This document shows, one piece after another, positions 9,680 through 20,242 of a DNA stretch of 64,000 nt. This DNA comes from Megaustenia siamemsis (Eukaryota > Mollusca > Gastropoda > Stylommatophora > Ariophantidae). Under the pieces are notes generated by a model, which worked only from the letters and a program-made list of their open reading frames with translations, searched no databases and was not told the origin of the DNA. The stretch lies in the NCBI GenBank assembly GCA_032433765.1, contig JAVIAB010000159.1, positions 4,070,370 through 4,134,369 on the forward strand, given 5' to 3'. The translations under genes and the position numbers were made by a program. How positions within the stretch are numbered: position 1 is the first letter of the stretch; every line of letters starts with the position of its first letter.

Positions 9680-10767
9680 TGAAAGTACAACTACATCTTG
9701 CTCGATCATCACCATCATGTGCCATACCGGTTAGCTTAGGCGATCATGTCCTACCACAATGTTCTATCCACACAGCATCGCATCTTTTCTGTTGTTGACT
9801 GTTTTCCATTCCATGACATCAAGCTATCTAGTATCTTCTCTTTTTGTCGTCCGCGATCTCTCTTTCCCCGTATTTTGCTAGGTATAACCAGGTACTCCAT
9901 CTTGCCTCTTTCTCATGATGTGCCCGAAAAATATTAATTGCTTCTTTATGATGATTTTTAGGAGCTTCCTGTGTGTTGGCCTGTTTGAGAATTTCCTCAA
10001 CGGTCTTTTAGCTGTCCATGGAACTCTCGAAGCTTTTCTGAGAAATCACATCTCTTTGGCTTCTAATCATATTTTCATTTGTTTGTCTACTGTCCATGAT
10101 TCACTTCTATAGGTCAGAATAGGCTCTATTTAACACCGATGAACTATCTTTCTCACTTCTATTGGCATAGACTTGTTGCATAAGATGTTTTTTTCATTTT
10201 GGAAATACTATTTTAGCTTGATCTATTCTGCTTTTTATTTCTGTGGTGCATCTTCCATCTATAATGTTATTATTATGCCCAAGTATTTGACACGTTGCGC
10301 TTGTTTCAGATTTGTCTTGTTTATTTTTATGCTGCATGATGGTGATGGTTGTTTCTTCGATATAACCATTACTTCTGTTTTCTTACTATTCAGACTGAGA
10401 CATTTCTTCTACTATTATGTCTATCATTTCTTGTAGTTCGTTCTCTGTCTCTGCTATTAAGACTGTCATCCGCAATTCGCACATTATTTATGTTGTGACC
10501 GTTGACTTCAATTCCTTTTTTGTCTACTACTGATCTCATAATATATTCGCTGTAAAGTAAAAACAAATCCGGTGACAGAACACAGCCTTGTCTGGCTCCT
10601 TGTTTTATAAGTTGAAATTGTCCTATTTGATTGCTAATTCGTATAGCTGCTGTTTGTTGCCAGTACATGTTTTTTTATGATTCGCAGGTGCTTGCCATCA
10701 ATGTTTAATTTCTCCAGCATATTGAATATTTCCACATGCTTTACTTTGTCAAATGCTTTCATGTAGT
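9680..10767 (-). mobile_element. LINE reverse transcriptase, palm and C-terminus, antisense
   Basis: The minus-strand frame at 10390-10668 (92 codons) reads QLIKQGARQGCVLSPDLFLL, YSEYIMR, then NNVRIADDS. These are reverse-transcriptase motifs B (QG-RQGC-LSP) and C (normally YADD, here IADD). Downstream on the minus strand, broken frames give KIRGKRDRGRQKEKILDSL, the typical C-terminal Arg-rich/W region. The Tyr of the catalytic box is lost and frameshifts abound, so it is non-functional. LINE clade (RTE, Jockey or CR1-like) is not resolvable by eye. Confidence 0.82.
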
Positions 10768-10935
10768 CTCCTTGCCATCAATGTTTAATTTCTCCAGCAT
10801 ATTTTTATGCTGCTTGATGGTGATTATTGTTTTTTTCGATATGACCATTGCTTCTATTTTCTTACTATTCAGACTAAGACCTGTCGCTTTCTTTTATTTT
10901 CATCTTGCTTCGTCTGCCTCTATAACACAGACAGA
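10768..10935 (-). mobile_element. Partial duplication of the adjacent LINE
   Basis: CTTGCCATCAATGTTTAATT occurs at about 10691 and again at about 10771. The sequence after the second copy (TTTTTATGCTGCTTGATGG onward) matches 10324-10400, not the sequence following the first copy. The element was therefore rearranged, or a second copy joined within it. Confidence 0.65.
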
Positions 10936-10944
10936 CTAACCCAT

Positions 10945-12030
10945 AGAATGAGAGAACACAAGACAGATTCAGCCACGAGAGAACTCAGACAGATTCAGCC
11001 ACGAGAGAACACAGACAGATTCAGCCACGAGAGAACACAAGACAGATTCAGCCACGAGAGAACTCAGACAGATTCAGCCACGAGAGAACACAGACAGATT
11101 CAGCCACGAGAGAACACAGACAGATTCAGCCACGAGAGAACTCAGACAGATTCAGCCACGAGAGAACTCAGACATATTCAGCCACGAGAGAACACAGACA
11201 GATTCAGCCACGAGAGAACACAGACAGATTCAGCACGAGAGAACTCAGACAGATTCAGCCACGAGAGAACACAGACAGATTCAGCCACGAGAGAACACAG
11301 ACAGATTCAGCCACGAGAGAACTCAGACAGAATCAGCCACGAGAGAACTCAGACAGATTCAGCCACGAGAGAACACAGACAGATTCAGCCACGAGAGAAC
11401 ACAGACAGATTCAGCCACGAGAGAACTCAGACAGATTCAGCCACGAGAGAACTCAGACAGATTCAGCCACGAGAGAACTCAGACAGATTCAGCCACGAGA
11501 GAACTCAGACAGATTCAGCCACGAGAGAACTCAGACAGATTCAGCCACGAGAGAACACAGACAGATTCAGCCACGAGAGAACTCAGACAGATTCAGCCAC
11601 GAGAGAACACAGACAGATTCAGCCACGAGAGAACTCAGACAGATTCAGCCACGAGAGAACTCAGACAGATTCAGCCACGAGAGAACTCAGACAGATTCAG
11701 CCACGAGAGAACTCAGACAGATTCAGCCACGAGAGAACACAGATAGATTCAGCCACGAGAGAACTCAGACAGATTCAGCCACGAGAGAACTCAGACAGAT
11801 TCAGCCACGAGAGAACTCAGACAGATTCAGCCACGAGAGAACTCAGACAGATTCAGCCACGAGAAAACACAGACAGATTCAGCCACGAGAGAACACAGAC
11901 AGATTCAGCCATGAGAGAACTCAGACAGATTCAGCCACGAGAGAACTCAGACAGATTCAGCCACGAGAGAACTCAGACAGATTCAGCCACGAGAGAACTC
12001 AGACAGATTCAGCCATGAGAGAACTCAGAC
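10945..12030. repeat. 26-bp minisatellite, about 41 units
   Basis: Highly homogeneous copies of CAGACAGATTCAGCCACGAG plus AGAACT or AGAACA. The main polymorphism is CTCAG versus CACAG, interspersed along the array. None of the forward phases contains a stop, so a 403-codon frame (10807-12018) runs through it, repeating TDSATRELRQIQPRENSD-like text every 26 residues. I treat this as a by-product of the repeat, not a gene. Confidence 0.95.
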
Positions 12031-12144
12031 GTTTTTCATAAAAAAACAAAAAAAAACAACGTCAATAGAAGATCAGATCTGTTCACATTTACTGGGATAA
12101 CTTCCTGACAAGATCGGAGTGAACAGAGAAAAGTGAAAGTATCT

Positions 12145-12540
12145 TAACTTCTTATTTTTTTCCTCATTTGCCTTTCAGCATCGAGGGGAGATATAATTTG
12201 TGGTCTTTTGATCTTCTGTTCGCCTCTGCTGCTGTTATGTTCCCTAGTGTTTCTAATACTCCGTAAACCCGTTTTACGTAATGGGTCTGGTGTTCTCGCA
12301 ACGTTTATTGAAGGCTCGTTGTGTTGTGAACTTTCTGAAATGTCACGTGGCCAAACCATTGTATTTGTTGTTTCTGTATGCATTCTATGGCGGAAGTCCT
12401 AGCATTTTTTTCTCAGTTCTTCATTTCTGACCTTATCACTCAGACTGTTTGCTATCATTAGTCTAACACATTTCATCTCAGTAGAGGTTATTTTCTTGTT
12501 GTTCTTGCATGTGGGGGTCAAGAACTGGCATTTATGATAG
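12145..12540 (-). mobile_element. LINE 3' end (group 3), antisense
   Basis: The reverse complement matches 4450-4887 and 7650-8105: GATGAAATGTGTTAGAC, CAATGGTTTGGCCACGTGAC and a GAGGGGAGATATAA complement. An extra GTAAACCCGTTTTACGTAAT stretch at about 12263-12282 is absent from the 7650 copy. The 79-codon minus frame at 12144-12383 is part of this broken tail. Confidence 0.8.
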
Positions 12541-12570
12541 CGGTCGCAAGAAAATGCAACAATGAATCTA

Positions 12571-12634
12571 TCTATGCCCTATGGGCCGGCTGAAAGGTCA
12601 ATAGATAACTTTCAGCCGGCCCATAGGGCATAGA
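12571..12634. repeat. Perfect 26-bp inverted repeat with 12-nt loop
   Basis: The left arm 12571-12596 (TCTATGCCCTATGGGCCGGC plus TGAAAG) is exactly complementary to the right arm 12609-12634, around the loop GTCAATAGATAA. The arm is the 3'-terminal sequence of the group 2 LINE (compare 3846-3880). Two group 2 3' ends therefore meet tail to tail. Confidence 0.95.
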
Positions 12635-12825
12635 CCCAGATACTCCTTTTTATTCTAGCAGTTTTCAATCCTTCTAAAAATATGTTATCAAATCTCGTAA
12701 TTTGTCTCTGTTCTGTGCAAGCAAATCTATCTCATTGAGGGAGCCGATTCCTGCTGCTCTTGCCTCTCTGATCAATGTTCTTCTCAGTTCCTCTCTGGGT
12801 CGGCCTCTTTTCTCTTACCTGTTGT
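12597..12825 (-). mobile_element. LINE 3' end (group 2), antisense
   Basis: The reverse complement is colinear with 3650-3887: GAGGCAAGAGCAGCAGGAAT, CGGCTCCCTCAATGAGATAG, GCACAGAACAGAGACA and the CCTATGGGCCGGCT tail. Only the last 230 bp or so of the element remains. Confidence 0.82.
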
Positions 12826-12830
12826 AACAA

Positions 12831-13304
12831 ATGAATGATTTTGAATGCAACTAAAATATGTTGGTCAAGAAAACGAAAGCCGTGGTTCCTATATGGAAGG
12901 ATGACTTTCATGGGGATACCCCGACTGCAATGAAGTTGATTCTATTAATAAAATAGAACATGAAGTTGATTCTATTGATAAAATAGAACGGAATAGAATA
13001 GACCTGAAAGAAGGTTACAATTGAGAATGTGAAGCCTGGTCACGTGATTCTTGTTATAGCCTTGAAGGAGCTGATAGACTGATGTTAGGTGAATCTGTGA
13101 TGGTGACAATAGTGACATTTTTAAGATAAGCTGTATTTAAAAATAAAAGGAAAGTAAAAGAGAGCCATGAATGTATTAGTTAATATTCATTTATTAAATT
13201 TAGACTCATATTTATTGATTTTAAAAAAACATCTTCGATAACACTATTTTGTACAAAAAATACCAAACGTCATATTTTATTTAGTTACCTGGCAGTCCCG
13301 GTCT
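12831..13304. other. Low-repeat non-coding stretch
   Basis: AT-rich with no gene seen. It holds one 30-bp tandem duplication (12931-12960 and 12961-12990, TGAAGTTGATTCTATT core, two mismatches) and a CACGTG E-box at 13041-13046. Confidence 0.6.
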
Positions 13305-13381
13305 AGCTTATACCACGTGACAATTCCGCCATGTTGGAGCTCAGTCACACAAAATATGGAAGGGAGCGCAAATTTGCATGT
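13305..13381 (+). promoter_or_regulatory. Possible promoter / first exon with splice donor
   Basis: Within 75 bp there is a CACGTG E-box (13314-13319), CCGCCATGTT (13326-13335, which fits a YY1-like site and also a Kozak-like start with G at -3), an octamer ATTTGCAT (13372-13379) and a donor-like GTAAGT starting at 13380. This could be the 5' non-coding exon of the gene whose exons lie at 19473 and 20443. The ATG at 13331 is not phase-compatible with the frame of exon 19473 (it would meet a stop there), so it would be an upstream ORF. Short motifs occur by chance, so this is tentative. Confidence 0.25.
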
Positions 13382-14895
13382 AAGTAGCGACAGTCGTTGT
13401 TGTGTGCTAACATCAACCCGTAATTAGCGACAGTCTTTGTTGTGTGCTAACACTAGCCCGTACTGAGCGACCATCGTTGTTGTGTGCTAACATCAGCCCA
13501 TACGTAGCGACCATCATGTGTGCTAACAGTGAGTATAGTAACATCAGCCCGTTCCGTTACGACGTAGCGACCGTCGTTGTTTTGTGCTAATAATAAAATA
13601 AATATTAGTGTAGTGTAATACCACCCCTTAAATTTAAAATAGCGACCGTCGTTGTTGTTTGCTAACGTTAGCTCGCAAATAACGACTGTTGTTGTTGTGT
13701 GTTAACATCAGCCTGTAAATAGCAACCGTTGTTGTAGTGTGTTAACATCAGCCGGATCAGCCCGTCCGTAAAGCACAGCCGTTGTTGTTGTGTCGTGTGC
13801 TAACAAAACAAAAATAAAACATCAGCCTGTAAATAGCAACCGTTGTTATTGTGTGCTAATATCAACCCGTAATTAGCGACAGTCGTTGTTGTGTGCTAAT
13901 ATCAGCACGTACGACGTAGCGACCGTCGTTGTTGTGTGCTAATATCACCCCTTAAATTTAAAATAGCGACCGTTGTTGTTGTGGGCTAACATCAGCCCAT
14001 ACGACGTAGCGACCATCATTGTTGTGTGCTAACATCAGCCTGTAAGTAGCGACCGTTGTTGTTGTGGGCTAACATCAGTCCATAATATAAGGCACTGATC
14101 GTCATTAAATTATGTGCTAACATCAGCCTGTAAGTAGCGACCATCATTGTTGTATGCTAACATCAGCCTGTAAGTAGTGGCCATCGCTGTTGTGTGCTAA
14201 CATCAGCCTGTAAGTAGTAACCATTGTTGTTGTGTGCTTACATCAGCCTATAAGTAGTGACCGTCGTTGTTGTGTGCTAACATCAGCTTGTAAGTAGTGA
14301 CCATCGCTGTTGTATGCTAACATCAGCCTGTAAGTAGCGACCATCATTCTTGTGTGTTACATCAGCCTGTAAGTAGTGACCGTCGTTGTTGTGTGCTAAC
14401 ATTAGCCCGTAAGGCAGTGACCATCGCAATTTGTTGTATGCTAACATCAGCCTGTAAGTAGTGACCATTGCTGTTGTATGCTAACATCACCTGTAAGTAG
14501 TGACCATCGCTGTTGTGTGCTAACATCAGCCTGTAAGTAGTGACCATCGCTGTTGTGTGCTAACATCAGCCTGTAAGTAGTGACCGTCGTTGTTGTGTAC
14601 TAACATCAGCCTGTAAGTAGTGACCATCGCTGTTGTATGCTAACATCAGCCTGTAAGTAGTGACCGTCGTTGATGTGTACTAACATCAGCCTGTAAGTAG
14701 TGACCATCGCTGTTGTGTGCTAACATCAGCCTGTAAGTAGCGACCATCGTTGTTGTGTGTTAACATCAGCCTGTAAGTAGCGACCGTCGTTGTGTGCTAA
14801 CATCAGCACGTAAACAGCGACTGTCATAATTTATTGTTTGTTAACGTCAACCCATAAGTTAAGTAGCAACCGCCATTGATGTGTGCTAACATATT
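13380..14895. repeat. 40-bp minisatellite, about 36 units, homogenised core
   Basis: Unit: GTAAGTAGTGACCATCGCTG, then TTGTGTGCTAACATCAGCCT. The stretch 14150-14790 is near-identical from unit to unit, while both flanks (13380-14100 and 14800-14895) are strongly diverged and have small insertions. Most core units carry GTAAGT. The antisense frames at 14283-14468 and 14362-14547 are repeat read-through. Confidence 0.93.
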
Positions 14896-15689
14896 GTTTC
14901 TTGTAACAGACATTTATAACAAATTTTGAACAATAGACCCAATCAAGAAAGAAACACTTCAAAACAAAGTCTCAGAACACTTTTGGATAGGCAGCCGAGC
15001 AGATATGGGTGAAAACTCGCGTGCTACGATGCCAATTCAAGTCTTGCACTTTACCTTTACCTACGTCTCTCTTTCAGATGAGGAGATGATGGGAGCAAAG
15101 GCACCAAGATGCATAGAGATGCAAAGCTGCTGTAAAGCTGATGGTAATGATGATTTTTAAAAAAAGAAAAAAAAAGTGGTATGGTGACAGCTTTACTTGG
15201 TAATTAACAAAGCCGACGTTTCGGCTAACTTCAGCTGGAACAGCAAACAACAACACAAAAATATGAAGTACTGATGGGAGTAAAAATGGGTACATCCAGA
15301 AACATAAAATGAGAGGCTGAATGGGCATATATGAAAACTTGGACTTATCAACTAACACAGAGCTGAAGTCGTCAGTTGCTGGACATGTAGAATGTGCTGA
15401 GAAGGGGATCTGAGCACCTGTGGACATATTTGGAGTGCATGATGATGAAACCCACAAATAACTCAATAACTACACATGCACACTCAACACTGACTCTACA
15501 GTCAGACCACTCTACAAACCGCTCTACACACTCTTCTCACTCAACACTGTAACACTCACCCTGTAGTCTAACTTAGTGGATTAGCGTTGTATATTTAGTA
15601 GATACTGGATACATTACCATGCCTTATCCCTGAGAATTCATTCTTCTCATCAACAAACAGCACAGTACACTGGTTACATACCATCATAA
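14896..15689. other. Unassigned non-coding stretch
   Basis: No gene is recognised. It contains a purine run at 15158-15176 and a short palindrome AGCCGACGTTTCGGCT at 15211-15226. A 130-codon antisense frame (15074-15466) is hydrophobic in its second half but has no known motif. It overlaps an acceptor-like TCTCTTTCAG at about 15068-15077 on the plus strand. Confidence 0.4.
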
Positions 15690-16066
15690 GAAACAGATAA
15701 TCAAATCAATCAGAGGATCACAAGCCCCAAATCAGGATGTCTTTCATAATACGAGTAAATGTGAACAAGTTATCATATATGCCTCAGAACAGGACACGAT
15801 CGACTCTGCAGTCTCATGTATACAAATTCAACAGTGGCACCTCAGCTACATGTACATGTGGACAGGCACCCCAGACTGCTGAACACATACTTCATGACTG
15901 CACTGAATATAGCAGACTAAGAAAAATCCATTGGCCCATAGATACAAACACCACAGACAAAACTATATGGGCCACTGCAAGAATTACAAAAGAAAGTAAA
16001 ATTTATACAGGAAATAATATTGCAGATATAGACAATACTTCAGGTGAACGAAAGATTGATAGATAG
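15690..16066 (+). mobile_element. LINE C-terminal Cys/His tail (group 1-like)
   Basis: The frame 15737-16066 encodes TCTCGQAPQTAEHILHDC followed by SRLRKIHWPID. This is the CxCGxxxQTxEHxLxDC...WP segment that ends many LINEs carrying an RNase H domain. It lines up with HVIQDC...MWP at 8857-9072. The 3' end has GATTGATAGATAGATC, a GATA-type tail. The frame is intact but only about 110 codons survive, so it is a fragment. Confidence 0.8.
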
Positions 16067-16204
16067 ATCAATAAACAGCATGCCAATACAGTGTCGTGTT
16101 GAGTAATGCTAGCACTAACTAATTGCTAAGACCAGTAGCAAGCATCTCTAAAGTCAAGTGTCAGGAAGAATACTAATTATCATTATTATGATATAAGGGG
16201 ATTT

Positions 16205-16590
16205 AGTTCATTTGTTTGCATTCACCTGATGACTAAAGGATCACACCCACCTCTTCGTCATCCGCCATTAAAAGGACATGAAGTGGGCGTACCTGCATTG
16301 TGCTGTGGTTTATTGTATAACTGTGATATTTGCGCATTTCAGCCCAGCACATCCAACTTCTGCACAAATTTTTGAGTACTGGGTTATCATTCTTCTTCGA
16401 TCCCTATTTGCCTGGCCAGACTAGACAGGTTAGTCTATTTCTGGAGGTACCACTGAGAGGTGGAGTAGGGTCTGGATGGTTCTGGTTCACTGATCCTGGT
16501 GCAAGCCAGGGGTCACTAACAACTTACAGCTCTGCTGCTGTGAGTCGCCTTTGCCTCCGTAAGGGGAGTGATTCAGTTTGCATCCACAAC
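16205..16590 (-). repeat. Dispersed repeat, unidentified family, copy 2
   Basis: The reverse complement aligns with 6058-6300 and extends about 110 bp further upstream, through ACCAGGATCAGTGAACC and GCAGCAGAGCTGTAAG. The 87-codon plus frame at 16330-16593 lies inside it and has no recognisable motif. Confidence 0.6.
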
Positions 16591-17014
16591 TGAGGTGTAG
16601 TGTTGTCATGGTGACAAAGGAAATGTATAATCCAGGCTAAGAGTAAAAAGGACAATGTATTATTTCGTATTATGATTGATTGTTGAAAGTGAAGGTCCTC
16701 AGCTAGGGCATGTTAAAAATAGACATGGCAAGGCAATTAAAAAAATGCAGTTTAAGACTGGGCCAATATGGAACAAGGAAAATGAGTAATAAATAGGAAC
16801 AAATACTTCCAAGGATAACCTATGTGGGCTATGCATTCATGGCATACAAAAGGTGAGTTGCTGAAGAGTGGAGTAGAGTCTGGATCGTCTTCACTATTCT
16901 CAGAATACATCAACTTTGAACAGTCACTGCCAGTGGACACAAAAATTGAGAATATACTTTCCATGATTGTTTGCTCTATATGGGTGTACACAAATAGCAT
17001 TTAATTCCTTGCTA
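16591..17014. other. Unassigned non-coding stretch
   Basis: Two small overlapping frames on opposite strands (16822-17004 plus, 16752-17000 minus) carry no known motif. CAAAAGGTGAGT near 16846-16857 is donor-like, but no supporting acceptor or coding frame was found upstream. Confidence 0.4.
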
Positions 17015-17299
17015 GTTTTGAATGCTGTATTTTATGTTGATGAATGAATCATAAAACAGACCACTAGTTTTGAATGCTGTACTTTATGTTAATGAATCAT
17101 AAAACAGACCACTAGTTTTGAATGCTGTATTTTATGTTGATGAATGAATCATAAGACAGACCACTAGTTTTGAATGCTGTATTTTATGTTAATGAATGAA
17201 TCATAAAACAGACCACTAGTTTTGAATGCTGTATTTTATGTTAATGAATGAATCATAAGACAGACCACTAGTTTTGAATGCTGTATTTTATGTTGATGA
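17015..17299. repeat. 52-bp minisatellite, about 5.5 units
   Basis: Unit: CTAGTTTTGAATGCTGTATT, then TTATGTTGATGAATGAATCA, then TAAAACAGACCA. The second unit lacks four bases (GAAT). The array passes directly into the 35/32-bp array at about 17300. Confidence 0.93.
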
Positions 17300-19360
17300 A
17301 CTCCAACATTTCCTGTCAGATTCCCATTTCTCCAACATTTCCTATCGTCAACAGATTCTCATTTCTCAAACATTTCCTGTCACCAACAGATCCTCATTTC
17401 TCAAACATTTCCTGTCACTAACAGATCCTCATTTCTCAAACATTTCTGGTCAACAGATCCTCATTTCTCAAACATTTCTGGTCAACAGATCCTCATTTCT
17501 CAAACATTTCTGGTCAACAGATCCTCATTTCTCAAACATTTCCTGTCACTAACAGATCCTCATTTCTCAAACATTTCCTGTCACTAACAGATCCTCATTT
17601 CTCAAACATTTCCTGTCACTAACAGATCCTCATTTCTCAAACATTTCTGGTCAACAGATCCTCATTTCTCAAACATTTCTGGTCAACAGATCCTCATTTC
17701 TCAAACATTTCTGGTCAACAGATCCTCATTTCTCAAACATTTCCTGTCACTAACAGATCCTCATTTCTCAAACATTTCTGGTCAACAGATCCTCATTTCT
17801 CAAACATTTCTGGTCAACAGATCCTCATTTCTCAAACATTTCTGGTCAACAGATCCTCATTTCTCAAACATTTCCTGTCACTAACAGATCCTCATTTCTC
17901 AAACATTTCTGGTCAACAGATCCTCATTTCTCAAACATTTCTGGTCAACAGATCCTCATTTCTCAAACATTTCTGGTCAACAGATCCTCATTTCTCAAAC
18001 ATTTCCTGTCACTAACAGATCCTCATTTCTCAAACATTTCCTGTCACTAACAGATCCTCATTTCTCAAACATTTCCTGTCACTAACAGATCCTCATTTCT
18101 CAAACATTTCTGGTCAACAGATCCTCATTTCTCAACATTTCCTGTCACTAACAGATCCTCATTTCTCAAACATTTCTGGTCAACAGATCCTCATTTCTCA
18201 AACATTTCTGGTCAACAGATCCTCATTTCTCAAACATTTCCTGTCACTAACAGATCCTCATTTCTCAAACATTTCTGGTCAACAGATCCTCATTTCTCAA
18301 ACATTTCTGGTCAACAGATCCTCATTTCTCAAACATTTCTGGTCAACAGATCCTCATTTCTCAAACATTTCCTGTCACTAACAGATCCTCATTTCTCAAA
18401 CATTTCCTGTCACTAACAGATCCTCATTTCTCAAACATTTCCTGTCACTAACAGATCCTCATTTCTCAAACATTTCTGGTCAACAGATCCTCATTTCTCA
18501 AACATTTCCTGTCACTAACAGATCCTCATTTCTCAAACATTTCTGGTCAACAGATCCTCATTTCTCAAACATTTCCTGTCACTAACAGATCCTCATTTCT
18601 CAAACATTTCTGGTCAACAGATCCTCATTTCTCAAACATTTCTGGTCAACAGATCCTCATTTCTCAAACATTTCTGGTCAACAGATCCTCATTTCTCAAA
18701 CATTTCCTGTCACTAACAGATCCTCATTTCTCAAACATTTCTGGTCAACAGATCCTCATTTCTCAAACATTTCTGGTCAACAGATCCTCATTTCTCAAAC
18801 ATTTCTGGTCAACAGATCCTCATTTCTCAAACATTTCCTGTCACTAACAGATCCTCATTTCTCAAACATTTCTGGTCAACAGATCCTCATTTCTCAAACA
18901 TTTCCTGTCACTAACAGATCCTCATTTCTCAAACATTTCCTGTCACTAACAGATCCTCATTTCTCAAACATTTCCTGTCACTAACAGATCCTCATTTCTC
19001 AAACATTTCCTGTCACTAACAGATCCCCATTTCTCAAACATTTCTGGTCAACAGATCCTCATTTCTCAAACATTTCCTGTCACTAACAGATCCTCATTTC
19101 TCAAACATTTCCTGTCACTAACAGATCCTCATTTCTCAAACATTTCCTGTCACCAACAGATCCTCATTTCTCAAACATTTCTGGTCAACAGATCCTCATT
19201 TCTCAAACATTTCCTGTCACTAACAGATCCTCATTTCTCAAACATTTCCTGTCACTAACAGATCCTCATTTCTCAAGCATTTCTGGTCAACAGATCCTCA
19301 TTTCTCAAACATTTCCTGTCACTAACAGATCCTCATTTCTCAAACATTTCTAGTAATCCT
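17300..19360. repeat. 35/32-bp two-type minisatellite, about 60 units
   Basis: Every unit starts CAGATCCTCATTTCTCAAAC. Long units (35 bp) end ATTTCCTGTCACTAA and short units (32 bp) end ATTTCTGGTCAA. The two types are arranged in runs, often three short then one or three long. Long units followed by the next CAG give CACTAACAG, similar to a branch point plus acceptor. The array ends about 110 bp before the predicted acceptor at 19472. Confidence 0.95.
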
Positions 19361-19472
19361 GCCATTAATAGATCCTCATTTTTTCATAAATTTCCTGTCA
19401 CTAACATGAATCCTTATTCCCCCAGTATTTCTTTGAACAAAACAATGAATGTCTCGCTCTCTTTTCTTTCAG

Positions 19473-19538
19473 ACTGCCCAAAATATGGAGACCCAGATCC
19501 TGATATTAACTAGAAATATCAAATGTGAACCCAGTGAA
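19473..19538 (+). CDS. Predicted exon, possible start of a second gene
   Basis: The exon is bounded by TCTCTTTTCTTTCAG (AG at 19471-19472) and a consensus donor GAA/GTAAGT (GT at 19539-19540). The ATG at 19485 has a strong context (A at -3, G at +4). It encodes METQILILTRNIKCEPSE, 18 codons ending exactly on a codon boundary. The four codons before the ATG (19473-19484) are also open, so this could instead be an internal exon. IKCE fits the SUMO consensus (hydrophobic-K-x-E). Joined in phase 0 to 20443-20554 it stays open and reads ...KCEPSE/DQTVKKEE..., which looks like a natural protein junction. Nothing in the peptide identifies a family. Such acidic leaders are common ahead of C2H2 finger exons, and a zinc-finger gene lies nearby on the same strand, so a zinc-finger protein is my best guess. 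Confidence 0.5.
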
Positions 19539-19870
19539 GTAAGTTGGTTGGTTAGTAAGTTGACTGGTTATTAAGTTGATTGGTTAGTAAGTTGACTGGT
19601 TATTAAGTTGATTGGTTAGTAAGTTGACTGGTTATTAAGTTGATTGGTTAGTAAGTTGATTGGTTATTAAGATGATTGGTTAGTAAGTTGACTGGTTATT
19701 AAGTTGATTGGTTAGTAATTTGTTAGTTTTTAAGTTATTTGGTTATTAATTTGATGGCTTAGTAAGTTGATTGGTTAGTAGTTTGTTGGTTAGTAAGTTG
19801 ATTTCTTATAAGTTGATTGGCTAGTAAGTTAATTTCTTAGTAAGTTGATTGGTTAGTTAGTTGATTGGTG
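19539..19870. repeat. 16-bp minisatellite starting at a splice donor
   Basis: Alternating units GGTTAGTAAGTTGACT and GGTTATTAAGTTGATT (32-bp dimer) begin at the donor GTAAGTTGGTTGG itself. They continue for about 20 units, degrading after about 19720. Every second unit repeats GTAAGTTG. Confidence 0.9.
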
Positions 19871-20049
19871 TGTATTAATATCTGGAAGTAACAAATATAC
19901 TCAACTCTTTACTACATTCTTGTTCCCTCCATGCCTTAGGTATATGCGTTATTGTCCATATTATTCTACTATTAACAGCATATTGTATGCGTGATGTGGT
20001 TGGTAACATACTGGGCCACTCTACTTTCTAAGAAAAAAATCCTTGGTGC

Positions 20050-20218
20050 TCATTTAAAGATTCTTTGTGTTTTGTATAGATCGTTCTGTCTTATGTGGCC
20101 AAACCATTTTATCTGTTGTTCTGTATGTATTCTCTAGCAGAAATTATTCCCTGGATTTTTCATAGTTTATGTCTCAGGCTGTTTCCTGTCATTCGACTAA
20201 CACATTTCATCTTGGTAG
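20050..20218 (-). mobile_element. LINE 3' end remnant (group 3), antisense
   Basis: The reverse complement carries GATGAAATGTGTTAGTCG, ATGACAGGAAACAGCCTGAG and AAATGGTTTGGCCACATAAG. It is therefore the same element as 4450-4887, with an internal deletion. It lies in the predicted intron between 19538 and 20443. Confidence 0.75.
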
Positions 20219-20242
20219 TGTACTGTGGCCTGTTTCTATTTA

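Noticed and set aside
14283..14547. Antisense 61-codon frames
   Set aside because: Read-through of the 40-bp minisatellite.
15078..15143. Possible small exon after TCTCTTTCAG
   Set aside because: Open in one frame for about 22 codons with a GTAATG donor, but there is no phase link to another exon and the donor is weak.
15074..15466. 130-codon minus-strand frame with a hydrophobic second half
   Set aside because: No recognisable domain, and its hydrophobic part is encoded by the complement of a purine-rich tract. Too weak to call a membrane protein.
16330..17004. Frames of 87, 82 and 60 codons
   Set aside because: One lies inside a dispersed repeat and the other two overlap on opposite strands. 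None has a motif.
17274..17552. 92-codon frame
   Set aside because: Read-through from the 52-bp repeat into the 35/32-bp repeat.
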